Shown: positions 8,760 through 15,272 of the stretch, one piece after another | Layout of the letters: each line of letters starts with the position of its first letter | Numbering within the stretch: position 1 is the stretch's first letter | Origin: an uncultured Anaerolineaceae bacterium | GTDB taxonomy: Bacteria; Chloroflexota; Anaerolineae; Promineifilales; Promineifilaceae | Assembly: GCA_937967805.1 (NCBI GenBank) | Contig: CALBTC010000462.1 | Location: forward strand, 1 to 22,103 | Length of the DNA: 22,103 bases | Direction of reading: 5' to 3' | Translations under genes and position numbers: made by a program | Notes under the pieces: model-generated | What the model saw: only the letters and a program-made list of their open reading frames with translations | Told to the model about the DNA's origin: nothing | Databases searched by the model: none

Positions 8760-8809
8760 AAACTTCTGCAATTGTGTGGAACCTATTCTGGTGCGGTTCC
8801 TTTTTGGGC

Positions 8810-8837
8810 GATTGGAGAGTGGAGATTAGAGATTGAT
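8810..8837. repeat. Heptanucleotide tandem tract (4 units)
   Basis: GATTGGA, GAGTGGA, GATTAGA and GATTGAT run consecutively at an exact 7-base period, upstream of the ATPase gene. This is the third period-7 tract in the window, with a different unit sequence from the other two. Confidence 0.5.
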
Positions 8838-8883
8838 TGTTGTTTAAACACCGATCATTTAATCTTTACCAAGAACCTTCACT

Positions 8884-8982
8884 TGTCATATCGAGCCGCT
8901 TTTTGGCGAGAAATCTTTGAAGTGGGCGCAGTTTATAAGTTTATCAAGTCTAGAAGGATTTCTCCCTTTGGTCGAAATGACA
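8884..8982. mobile_element. MITE-like element with inverted ends
   Basis: The left end TGTCATATCGAGCCGC (running to GAGAAATCTTT at about 8918) is an imperfect inverted copy of the right end at 8956-8982, which in reverse reads TGTCATTTCGACCAAAG and then GGAGAAATCC. Between them lie about 37 A/T-rich bases with no open frame. Repeats carrying TGTCATTTCGA...GAGAAATC are common dispersed elements in bacterial genomes; this is a roughly 99-base non-coding copy. No clear target-site duplication was seen. Confidence 0.55.
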
Positions 8983-9149
8983 ATTAAGGGATAAGCGTTA
9001 TACTCAGTTTATGCTTTATAATGGAAGCTATCTCCAACCTGCCAATTATTTGTTATGCGGATATGATGTTAGTGTAATTTTAGTATGGGTCACATTGTAA
9101 CATTCCCCCTGGCATGGGTAAAGTTAGAAGTTTATGTAAATTAGGTGTA

Positions 9150-9182
9150 GATTGGTCCAATCTGCCAGATTGATCCAATCTT
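9150..9182. repeat. Paired 15-bp palindrome unit, copy 1
   Basis: AGATTGGTCCAATCT (9150-9164), a GCC spacer, then AGATTGATCCAATCT (9168-9182). Each 15-mer is a near-perfect palindrome about its centre. The same 15-3-15 arrangement occurs at 15201-15233. It ends 36 bases before the small membrane protein gene. Confidence 0.7.
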
Positions 9183-9218
9183 GAGGCACTCTTCAAAACA
9201 TTGACTGAGATAAGAGAA

Positions 9219-9473
9219 ATGGTTGATTTTATTCTATTTACTGTGCTTGGCGTATATCTGATTTACTCAACCTATATTTGTTGGTGGAAGCCTGAAACTC
9301 TAAAGAAATTCTTGGAAAACATATACACAGAATCGTGGCCATCGGCGAAAGCAATTGTATCGTCAAGGGCCGGATTTTGGTTTGCCAGGATCGTGACATT
9401 GTTAACGCTCATCGCCTATCTGTTTGGCCTGGCAATTGGAAGTTGGAATTTAATCGGACGAAGTTCTCCTTAA
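9219..9473 (+). CDS. Small two-helix membrane protein
   Basis: This is an 84-residue protein if started at the ATG at 9219; a TTG at 9201 would add six residues. There are two strongly hydrophobic stretches: residues about 2-22 (FILFTVLGVYLIYSTYICWW) and about 55-77 (FARIVTLLTLIAYLFGLAIG). They flank a polar, mixed-charge loop that includes KPETLKKFLENIY. An inner-membrane hairpin is the most likely fold. Only a weak AGAGA-type ribosome site is seen upstream. I do not recognise the family. It is codirectional with nothing nearby and converges on the rhomboid gene, 32 bases away. Base composition is more A/T rich than its neighbours, which may suggest a different origin or weak constraint. The coding call rests mainly on the clean two-helix pattern. 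Confidence 0.5.
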   Translation: MVDFILFTVLGVYLIYSTYICWWKPETLKKFLENIYTESWPSAKAIVSSRAGFWFARIVTLLTLIAYLFGLAIGSWNLIGRSSP

Positions 9474-9505
9474 AAGCTAGTTGGTTGTTTCTTAATAGTT
9501 GTCCC

Positions 9506-10252
9506 TTACCAACCGCGTGCTTGTGGCCGACGGCCGTTATCAAATAACTTAATCAGCGCCAGACCGGCGATGAAGCCGCCAATGTGGGCGGCGTAGGCCA
9601 CACCGTCACTGCCGCCGGCCACCACGCCCAATCCCCCAACTAATTGCAGCACAAACCAAAGCCCCACGGCAAAGATAGCCCGCACCTGAGTGACGATGCG
9701 CAGCAAAATGACGGTGACGCGGCGGCGAGGAAACAGCAGCAGGTAGCCGCCCAACACCCCGGCAATCGCCCCGGACGCGCCCAGACTGGGAATCTGCAAA
9801 TTTTCACCGATGAGGACGGAGGTGAAAACGTGGGCCAGCGAAGCCAGCAGACCCACCAGCAGATAAAAGAGCAGGTAACGGCCGTGTCCCAGCCGATCCT
9901 CCAAATTGTCGCCAAAAATCCACAGGTAAAGCATGTTGCCCAGAATGTGGGCCCAGCCGCCGTGCATAAACATGGAGGTAAACAGGGTGATGTAAACGGG
10001 AATCGGCGTGGGCTGCAAGCCGGGCAGGGTGAAGATTTGGCCTGTGCCGGGGTCCTGAACTTGCCGGCTTTCCGTCACCAGATCCTCGCCGGAAATGATT
10101 TCCTGCGGCACGGTGGAGAAGGCGTAGGTGAATTCCAGGTTATTGCCCGCCCCCTGAAAAAGGATAAAAACAATGAGGTTAATCACGATGAGGACGTAGT
10201 TGATGTACGGCGTGATGGTCAGATCGCGGTTGTCGTCACCAATTGGAATCAT
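9506..10252 (-). CDS. Rhomboid-family intramembrane serine protease
   Basis: This 248-residue multi-pass membrane protein has the rhomboid signature. The HGGWAHILGN motif (residues 97-106) precedes the catalytic Ser160 in GASGA and the catalytic His223 in AHIGG, giving the Ser-His dyad inside the membrane. The first helix is at about 18-33, followed by an extracytoplasmic loop at about 40-85 and then the six-helix core, a usual layout for bacterial rhomboids. Family members cut single-pass membrane proteins within or near the membrane; the substrate here is unknown. An AGGAG stands seven bases before the ATG at 10252. The aldo/keto reductase gene lies upstream on the same strand, with a CGCAGAG repeat in the 94-base gap. 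The C-terminal tail is short, with no zinc-finger or extra domain. Confidence 0.95.
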   Translation of the reverse strand: MIPIGDDNRDLTITPYINYVLIVINLIVFILFQGAGNNLEFTYAFSTVPQEIISGEDLVTESRQVQDPGTGQIFTLPGLQPTPIPVYITLFTSMFMHGGWAHILGNMLYLWIFGDNLEDRLGHGRYLLFYLLVGLLASLAHVFTSVLIGENLQIPSLGASGAIAGVLGGYLLLFPRRRVTVILLRIVTQVRAIFAVGLWFVLQLVGGLGVVAGGSDGVAYAAHIGGFIAGLALIKLFDNGRRPQARGW

Positions 10253-10268
10253 TTTCTGCTCCTGTTTA

Positions 10269-10346
10269 TTTTACCGCGGAGGGCGCGGAGGACGCTGAGA
10301 AAAAAATAGCCTTTCTCTGCGCCTCTGCGTCTCTGCGTTAAATTTT
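10269..10346. repeat. CGCGGAG/CGCAGAG dispersed repeat, copy 2
   Basis: It shares 22 bases starting TTTTACCGCGGAGGG with copy 1 at 7588, and the 25-base right arm (10315-10339) is identical to copy 1. The centre differs. It separates the rhomboid start from the end of the aldo/keto reductase gene. Confidence 0.75.
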
Positions 10347-11330
10347 TTAATACGGGCCACGGATGTGGTCGGTGACTTTGCTTTGGTAGAAGGTGGCCAG
10401 GATTTGGTGCAGTTCGGGGGAGAGTGGCGGGAGTTGGGAAACGGCCGTATTCCCCACCACCTGTTCTGCCCGCGAGGCCCCGGTAATGACGGTGGTCACC
10501 GCGGCAAAATCCAGCACCCAGCGCTGCGCCATCTGGGCCATCGTTATGCCCTCGGGCACCAGCGGCTTGAGTTGGTCCGCCAGCGACACGCCCAGTTCAA
10601 ACGGCAGCCCGGCAAACGTTTCGCCCACGTTGAAGGCGTCGCCGTCCCGGTTGTAGTTGCGGTGATCATCTTTGGGGAAGGTGGTGTCGGTGGTAAACTT
10701 GCCCGCCAGCAGGCCAGAGGCCAGCGGCAGCCGCACGATGATCGCCACCCCTTTGGCCCGCGCTTTTTCAAACAGGGTGTTGATCGGCTTCTGGCGGAAG
10801 ATGTTGAAGATGATTTGCAGCGAAGCCAGCCCGCCCTGCTCCAGGCAGATAAGCGCTTCTTCCATCGACTCCACGCTGGCACCAAACCGTTTGATTTTAC
10901 CTTCTTTCTGCAAGGTGCGCAGGTGGTCGAACACCTCGCCTCGTTTCAGTTGCTCGGTGGGGATGCAGTGCAGTTGGGTGAGGTCGAGCGCCTCGACCTG
11001 CAAGCGGCGTAGTGAATCTTCGGTGTGCCGACGCATCGTGGCCAGGGTGAAGTTTTGCGGCCAGCCGGGGTCGCCGGACCGGCCGAGTTTGGTGGCGACA
11101 AAGACGCGCCCGTCGTGCTGCTGCAAAAAGCGGGCGATGCGCTGTTCGCTTTGGCCGCCGCCATACACATCGGCTGTATCGAAGAAGGTGACGCCGTGGT
11201 CAACGGCCGTTTGCAAAATCACGTCCGCCTCCCGGTCCGTCACCGTGCCCCAGTCGCCGCCAAGCTGCCAGGTACCCAGCCCAATTTCTGATACGGTGGT
11301 TGTTTCGTTGCCAAACGGCCGTTCGTTCAT
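10347..11330 (-). CDS. Aldo/keto reductase
   Basis: This 327-residue TIM-barrel oxidoreductase is expected to reduce aldehydes or ketones with NADPH in the cytoplasm. The catalytic tetrad of the family is complete: Asp51 and Tyr56 in FFDTADVYGGG, Lys81 in VATKLGR and His121 in LTQLHCIP. The opening FGNETTTVSEIGLGTWQLGG is the usual first strand and glycine-rich turn. Length is normal. A strong AAGGAG sits upstream of the ATG at 11330, with suitable spacing. It may be co-transcribed with the rhomboid gene, though the 94-base gap and repeat make this uncertain. Substrate preference cannot be read from sequence; the many paralogues of this family make a pathway assignment unsafe. Confidence 0.95.
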   Translation of the reverse strand: MNERPFGNETTTVSEIGLGTWQLGGDWGTVTDREADVILQTAVDHGVTFFDTADVYGGGQSEQRIARFLQQHDGRVFVATKLGRSGDPGWPQNFTLATMRRHTEDSLRRLQVEALDLTQLHCIPTEQLKRGEVFDHLRTLQKEGKIKRFGASVESMEEALICLEQGGLASLQIIFNIFRQKPINTLFEKARAKGVAIIVRLPLASGLLAGKFTTDTTFPKDDHRNYNRDGDAFNVGETFAGLPFELGVSLADQLKPLVPEGITMAQMAQRWVLDFAAVTTVITGASRAEQVVGNTAVSQLPPLSPELHQILATFYQSKVTDHIRGPY

Positions 11331-11351
11331 TATTCGCTCCTTAAAAGCAAT

Positions 11352-11384
11352 TTAACGCAGAGGCGCGGAGGCGCAGAGGAAAGT
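11352..11384. repeat. CGCAGAG repeat, partial copy
   Basis: TTAACGCAGAGGCGCGGAGG and onward is a single arm of the repeat seen at 7588 and 10269, in the opposite orientation. It lies 21 bases upstream of the aldo/keto reductase start codon. Confidence 0.6.
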
Positions 11385-11409
11385 TTGTAAGCGCCATTTG
11401 TACCAATCC

Positions 11410-11496
11410 TTCGACTCGGCTCAGAACAAGCCTGCGAAATCTGTGTAATGGTTCGGCTCGCTCAACTACTTTGAGCAGCTCACCACAAGCCTGCGG
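11410..11496. repeat. Imperfect direct repeat with inner hairpin
   Basis: TTCGACTCGGCTCAGAACAA followed by GCCTGCG (11410-11436) is repeated as TTCGGCTCGCTCA...CTCACCACAAGCCTGCGG (11452-11495). The second copy carries extra bases that form a perfect hairpin, GCTCAA-CTACT-TTGAGC (11459-11475). It resembles dispersed TTCGACTC...CAAGCCTGCG repeats of environmental bacteria. Confidence 0.5.
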
Positions 11497-11560
11497 ATAA
11501 ATTCCTTCCATTCATAGCATGAAAGTGAGGTTTGGGCGAATGTTTGAGGGGCTCAGCCTA

Positions 11561-11569
11561 TGCTAAAAT
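11561..11569 (+). promoter_or_regulatory. Likely extended -10 promoter of the HD gene
   Basis: TGCTAAAAT gives TGn followed by TAAAAT, about 70 bases before the ATG at 11638. A poor -35 (TTGAGG at 11544-11549) sits closer than usual, which fits an extended -10 promoter that does not depend on it. Confidence 0.35.
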
Positions 11570-11637
11570 CAACCAACTGGACGCAGAGATTGGGGACAAA
11601 GTGGAGCGCCGTGAGAGATTTTTGAGGAAGGGTGAGA

Positions 11638-12264
11638 ATGGAGAAGTTAGAAGCGACCTTAGCAGCGTATTTAGAGCGGCAAATGACGGCCGATTCGGCC
11701 CACGACATGGCGCATATCCAGCGGGTGGTGCAGATGGCCCGCCGCCTGGCCGAGGCCGAGGGGGCAGACCTGACGGTGGTGATTCCGGCGGCGTGGCTGC
11801 ACGATTGCGTGACGCTGCCAAAAAATGCACCGAATCGGCACGGGGCGTCCCGGCTGGCTGCGGCGGAAGCAGTGCGCTTTTTGCGCACGATTAACTACCC
11901 GGCACAGCATCTAGATAATATTGCCCATGCAATTGAAGCGCACAGCTTTAGCGCGAATATCGCGCCGACTACGCTGGAGGCGAAGGTGGTGCAAGATGCC
12001 GATCGATTGGATGCGATAGGGGCGATTGGCGTGGCGCGCTGTTTGCTGGTGGGCGGGGCTTTGGCACGGCCGTTATACCATCCCGCCGATCCCTTTTGCG
12101 AACAGCGTGAGCCGGATGATCTCACTTACACCATCGATCATTTTTACCGCAAGCTGTTCAAAATTGGCCGGACGCTGCACACGCAGGCCGCCCGCGAAGA
12201 AGCCGCCCGGCGCAATGTGTATATGCAGGCGTTTCTGGACCAACTGCGCAGCGAGATTCCTTAA
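11638..12264 (+). CDS. HD-domain metal-dependent phosphohydrolase (YedJ/YpgQ-like)
   Basis: This 208-residue cytoplasmic protein has the HD metal site: His26 in HDMAHIQRV, His55-Asp56 in AAWLHDC, His102 in IEAHSF and Asp122 in VQDADRLDAIGAIG. The last motif is typical of the YedJ/YpgQ group. The Bacillus member YpgQ is a metal-dependent nucleotide pyrophosphohydrolase, so nucleotide clean-up is a plausible role, but the substrate here is not known. I chose the ATG at 11638 because GAGGAAGG precedes it; a GTG at 11632 would add two residues and lies in that motif. Length fits the family. The next gene, 168 bases downstream on the same strand, is unrelated and seems to have its own promoter. 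Confidence 0.9.
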   Translation: MEKLEATLAAYLERQMTADSAHDMAHIQRVVQMARRLAEAEGADLTVVIPAAWLHDCVTLPKNAPNRHGASRLAAAEAVRFLRTINYPAQHLDNIAHAIEAHSFSANIAPTTLEAKVVQDADRLDAIGAIGVARCLLVGGALARPLYHPADPFCEQREPDDLTYTIDHFYRKLFKIGRTLHTQAAREEAARRNVYMQAFLDQLRSEIP

Positions 12265-12334
12265 TGACTACAGCGAATTGGCGTTTTCTCTCAAGTGGTT
12301 TTAAGTCGTTGATTACTAAAGTTCGTTGTAGTCA
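12265..12334. repeat. Long-range inverted repeat after the HD gene
   Basis: TGACTACAGCGAA (12265-12277) and TTCGTTGTAGTCA (12322-12334) are inverted copies matching at 12 of 13 positions, about 44 bases apart and starting directly after the HD stop codon. It could end the HD transcript or be the remains of a small element. There is no T-tract, so a standard terminator is unlikely. Confidence 0.35.
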
Positions 12335-12375
12335 CTCTGAAAAAGTTGGTGGATGCAAGCTAGCATCAATTGTTT

Positions 12376-12381
12376 TATACT
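12376..12381 (+). promoter_or_regulatory. Possible -10 box for the solute-binding-like gene
   Basis: TATACT stands 51 bases before the ATG at 12433 in an A/T-rich stretch after the inverted repeat. No good -35 box is seen at 17 bases, so this is weak support. Confidence 0.3.
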
Positions 12382-12432
12382 TACATCATCGATTCAGCAG
12401 CAAACAAACTTCACAAACCGAACCGGTGACAT

Positions 12433-14352
12433 ATGAGCGAGCGATTTGATTGGCAAATTGGCGAGGATGAGGATGGCTTAACGCCTCAGCCGGACACGGC
12501 CGTTTCCCAATCATCGCATCTTTGGCTGTGGCTGGGAGTAACGGCCGTTCTGCTTTTGGGCCTGTGGTGGGGCTGGCGCGGGGCACAGAACCAGCTCGCC
12601 AGCTCGGAGCGGGCGCTGCGGCAGCATACGCAAATCGCCCTCGACTTTGAACGGGACGCTTACCTGGGCGGGGATGGAGAACTGTTCTACAGCTTTCAGG
12701 ATGATGACCCCGTCTGGTTTACCGCCCAGCTTCAGCCGGTAAACGGCCGCCTCTATCACCACAATCCAACCGTCACCCACGCCGAACAGCACGACAACTA
12801 CATTTGGGCCAACCTGCAATGGACGGAAGGTAACCAAACGTTGCAGCGCGTTGGCTTCTGGCAGATTCGGCCGGACAGCAGCCTTATCCGCCGGCCGGAA
12901 GCCCCTGGCTACTGGGGCGGCTTCAACTTTACCAGTTACGCCTGGGGCCGGCTGCACTATTTCCAAACCGATGCCGATCTGGCCGTGCCAATCGGCCGGC
13001 ACATTACCGAACGGCTGCGTGTCCTGTGTAAATTCGACTGTCCCTCAGCGGAACGGCCGTTCACCATTACCCTGGCCAGCGATTTTCAAGAAACGGCCGC
13101 AACTGACCAACTGCGCATTCCGTCTCCTCGGCTTGTGGGGCTCGATGAAAATGGTGCACCGTCTGATTTGTTTTGGCAACTGTTGGACGACCACCTGTCT
13201 GATCGTTTTGGCACTGTCACCCTCCGCTTTGGCATCCCTGCCGGTGAATATCCCCTCATCGATTACGAAACGGCCGCCGCCGAATTCATGGCCCAAAATC
13301 CCCGCATCACGGTTGAGCTGGTTTACCTGGAGACTGAACAGCCAGCATTGGCTGACCTGGCCGGACTGGACGCCGTCGGCGTGACGCCCACAGAGGCGCT
13401 GCTGGCGGCGGGTGCGGTGCGTGATCTGACGCCTTTGATGCAGACAGACGGCCGTTTCAACCGGTCCGACTTTTACGAGCAGCTGTGGCAGGGCGCCTGG
13501 TGGCGCGAACGCATGTGGTTTATGCCGCTGGCCGGCAGCATGAATCTGCTTTACTATGACAAAGAAGCGTACCGCAGCGCCAACCGGCCCGAACCGACCA
13601 TTCGCTGGACCTGGGAAGAGATGGTGGCCGACATGACGGCCGTTTCTCATGGACAATCAGCCGCTAACGGCGAGCTGGCCTGGGGCTTTTTAGACGTGGG
13701 GCCAGACGCACTCTTTTCTTACGCCTACGACTGGGGCAACAGGTGTGAGGAAGCTACCGTCCTCTGCGACCAGCCGCTGACGCCAGATGCGATTGCCGCG
13801 ACGCTGGATTGGTATCATTCGCTGGCCGGCCGGCCAGGGCAGATTGCCGATCTCACCGTTTTGAGCGCGGCGGAGCGGGCCGGGGTGCTCTCCAACTGGC
13901 AGTCGGCGCGGCGGCGGGCGGCCATCTGGGTAGAGACGCCGCTGCGTTACGAGCTGCGGGTGCAGATGGATCCGATGGGCGTGGTGCCTTTCCCCGGCTC
14001 GGACCGGTTTGATGGCATTACGCCGCTGTGGGTGCAGGGGGCTTTTATCACGATGGATTCGCAACGGCCGTATGCTGCCTGGGAATGGCTCAAGTTTTTG
14101 ACCTATCATCCCCCTTCTGCCTGGTTGCGCTACGTCCCGGCGCGTCCATCAGTGGCCACCGCCGGCCAGTTTTGGAGCCGCCTGCCGCATGATTTGGCCA
14201 ACGCCATGCGCACGGCCTTTCCCTTTAGCCGCCCGGTTCTAATTGAGGAGCAATATTTGTTTGGTTGGGAAATGTTAACGGCCGTGCAAACCGGCATGTC
14301 CCCCGAATCGGCCGCACAACTCAAGCCGCGACAGGTGTGGTTTCAGCAGTAG
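12433..14352 (+). CDS. Membrane-anchored solute-binding-like protein (family 1), orphan
   Basis: This protein has 639 residues. A 29-residue acidic cytoplasmic tail is followed by one membrane helix (about 30-48, WLWLGVTAVLLLGLWWGW), with no signal-peptidase or lipobox site, so it should be a type II anchored protein. Residues about 55-230 form a first extracytoplasmic domain of unknown family; its start (ERDAYLGGDGELFYSFQDDD) loosely recalls NTF2-like domains, an inference only. Residues about 250-635 match the general layout of family 1 extracellular solute-binding proteins: VTLRFGIPAGEYPLIDYE, then ITVELVYLE, a central MPLAGSMNLLYYDKEAY, and a C-terminal WEWLKFLTYH. No permease or ATPase genes accompany it, so it may be a sensor or capture protein rather than part of an importer. 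A GGTGA precedes the ATG. It is very rich in the ACGGCCGT palindrome, with seven copies inside the gene. Confidence 0.8.
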   Translation: MSERFDWQIGEDEDGLTPQPDTAVSQSSHLWLWLGVTAVLLLGLWWGWRGAQNQLASSERALRQHTQIALDFERDAYLGGDGELFYSFQDDDPVWFTAQLQPVNGRLYHHNPTVTHAEQHDNYIWANLQWTEGNQTLQRVGFWQIRPDSSLIRRPEAPGYWGGFNFTSYAWGRLHYFQTDADLAVPIGRHITERLRVLCKFDCPSAERPFTITLASDFQETAATDQLRIPSPRLVGLDENGAPSDLFWQLLDDHLSDRFGTVTLRFGIPAGEYPLIDYETAAAEFMAQNPRITVELVYLETEQPALADLAGLDAVGVTPTEALLAAGAVRDLTPLMQTDGRFNRSDFYEQLWQGAWWRERMWFMPLAGSMNLLYYDKEAYRSANRPEPTIRWTWEEMVADMTAVSHGQSAANGELAWGFLDVGPDALFSYAYDWGNRCEEATVLCDQPLTPDAIAATLDWYHSLAGRPGQIADLTVLSAAERAGVLSNWQSARRRAAIWVETPLRYELRVQMDPMGVVPFPGSDRFDGITPLWVQGAFITMDSQRPYAAWEWLKFLTYHPPSAWLRYVPARPSVATAGQFWSRLPHDLANAMRTAFPFSRPVLIEEQYLFGWEMLTAVQTGMSPESAAQLKPRQVWFQQ

Positions 14353-14364
14353 AAACGGCCGTTA

Positions 14365-14399
14365 ACTGATTACTGAAAACTGCTTACTGCTCACTGAAA
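14365..14399. repeat. Heptanucleotide tandem tract (5 units)
   Basis: ACTGATT, ACTGAAA, ACTGCTT, ACTGCTC and ACTGAAA follow each other at an exact 7-base period, filling the gap between the convergent solute-binding-like gene and the ABC ATPase gene. The architecture is the same as 2299-2333: five units, each starting AC, at a convergent junction. Confidence 0.65.
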
Positions 14400-15164
14400 T
14401 CAATGATGCAAAATCTGGGACAAGAACAACTTCGTCCGGTCATTCTTTGGATTGGTGAAGAAGTTCTCCGGCGTGTTGATCTCCACAATTTGGCCCGCAT
14501 CCATGAAGATGACCCGGTCGGCCACCTCACGGGCAAAGCCCATTTCATGCGTCACGGCCAGAATGGTATATCCGGACCGCGCCAGATCGCGCATCACGTC
14601 CAGCACTTCTTTGATCATCTCCGGGTCCAGCGCCGATGTCGGTTCGTCAAAGAGCAGGATGTTTGGCTCCATCGCCAGGGTGCGGGCAATGGCCACGCGC
14701 TGCTGCTGGCCGCCAGAAAGCTGGCCGGGATATTTGCCTGCCTGCTCCGGGATACCAACACGGGTGAGCCATTTCATGGCCACTTCTTCTGATCGTTCGC
14801 GGGACCATTTGCGTACGTGGATGGGGGCCAGCGTCACGTTTTCCAGCACCGTGAGGTGGGGGAATAGGTTAAACTGCTGAAACACCATACCCACGTCCCG
14901 TCGAATCTCGGCAATGTTGCGCACGTCGTGGCTCAGCGTAATGCCATCGACAATGATGTCACCGCTTTGGTGCTCTTCCAGGCGGTTGATGGTGCGAATG
15001 AAGGTCGATTTACCGGAACCTGAAGGCCCCAGGATCACAATCACCTCACCAGCCTTGACCGTCAGGCTTACGTCCTTTAGGGCCTGAAAATCCCCGTACC
15101 ATTTGTTGATATTGTGGCAAACAATCACGTCTTCCATTTGTGTAAGCGTTGCTGCTGTTGTCAT
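14400..15164 (-). CDS. aapP: Polar amino-acid ABC transporter ATPase
   Basis: This 254-residue ABC ATPase is the motor of the importer encoded upstream. Walker A is GPSGSGKS at 46-53, the Q-loop region reads [10 protein letters not shown], the signature is LSGGQQQR at 149-156, Walker B is ILLFDE at 169-174, the D-loop is SALDPE and the switch His is His206 in THEM. The family resemblance (GlnQ/AapP/HisP class) is very strong. The ATG at 15164 has AGGAG seven bases upstream. A longer frame reaching 15212 would run into the palindrome repeat and is not used. It lies 108 bases after the second permease gene, separated by two repeats, and is the last gene of the cluster. The symbol reflects family and cluster order, not proven substrate. 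Confidence 0.95.
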   Translation of the reverse strand: MTTAATLTQMEDVIVCHNINKWYGDFQALKDVSLTVKAGEVIVILGPSGSGKSTFIRTINRLEEHQSGDIIVDGITLSHDVRNIAEIRRDVGMVFQQFNLFPHLTVLENVTLAPIHVRKWSRERSEEVAMKWLTRVGIPEQAGKYPGQLSGGQQQRVAIARTLAMEPNILLFDEPTSALDPEMIKEVLDVMRDLARSGYTILAVTHEMGFAREVADRVIFMDAGQIVEINTPENFFTNPKNDRTKLFLSQILHH

Positions 15165-15200
15165 CTTGTTCTCCTGATATTTATCCACAGATTTCGTCTG

Positions 15201-15233
15201 AGATTGGTCCAATCTTCAAGATTGGACCAATCT
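15201..15233. repeat. Paired 15-bp palindrome unit, copy 2
   Basis: AGATTGGTCCAATCT (15201-15215), a TCA spacer, then AGATTGGACCAATCT (15219-15233). The first 15-mer is identical to the one at 9150-9164 and the 15-3-15 layout is the same. The second 15-mer is the exact reverse complement of the first. It lies between the permease and ATPase genes of the importer, 37 bases before the ATPase start. Confidence 0.75.
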
Positions 15234-15238
15234 GCAAT

Positions 15239-15272
15239 CTCCGCGCTCTTCGCGACTTTGCGGTTAGTTTTT
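15239..15272. repeat. CTCCGCGCTCTTCGCG-type dispersed repeat
   Basis: CTCCGCGCTCTTCGCGACTT, then TGCGGTTAG and a run of seven T. It belongs to the same general class of G/C-rich dispersed repeats as 7588 and 10269 but has a different sequence. It ends at the permease stop codon. Confidence 0.5.

Larger units (their letters stand above)
8760..9218. other. Repeat-rich intergenic region
   Basis: This 459-base spacer between divergent genes is more A/T rich than its surroundings. It contains a heptamer tract (8810-8837), a MITE-like element (8884-8982), a TATAAT at 9017-9022 without a convincing -35 box, and a paired 15-bp palindrome unit (9150-9182). An open frame across its left end is an antisense shadow of the ATPase gene. 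I see no gene here. Confidence 0.7.
11331..11637. other. Intergenic region between divergent genes
   Basis: This 307-base spacer between the aldo/keto reductase (-) and the HD protein (+) holds a half-copy of the CGCAGAG repeat (11352-11384), an imperfect direct repeat around ACAAGCCTGCG (11410-11496), and a likely extended -10 promoter for the HD gene (11561-11569). No gene was supported here. Confidence 0.7.

Noticed and set aside
8532..8987. Plus-strand open frame of 151 codons crossing into the intergenic repeats
   Set aside because: Its first half is antisense to the ATPase P-loop region and its end is repeat-derived.
15165..15212. N-terminal extension of the ABC ATPase
   Set aside because: The extension reads through the 15-bp palindrome repeat, and a strong AGGAG precedes the ATG at 15164.
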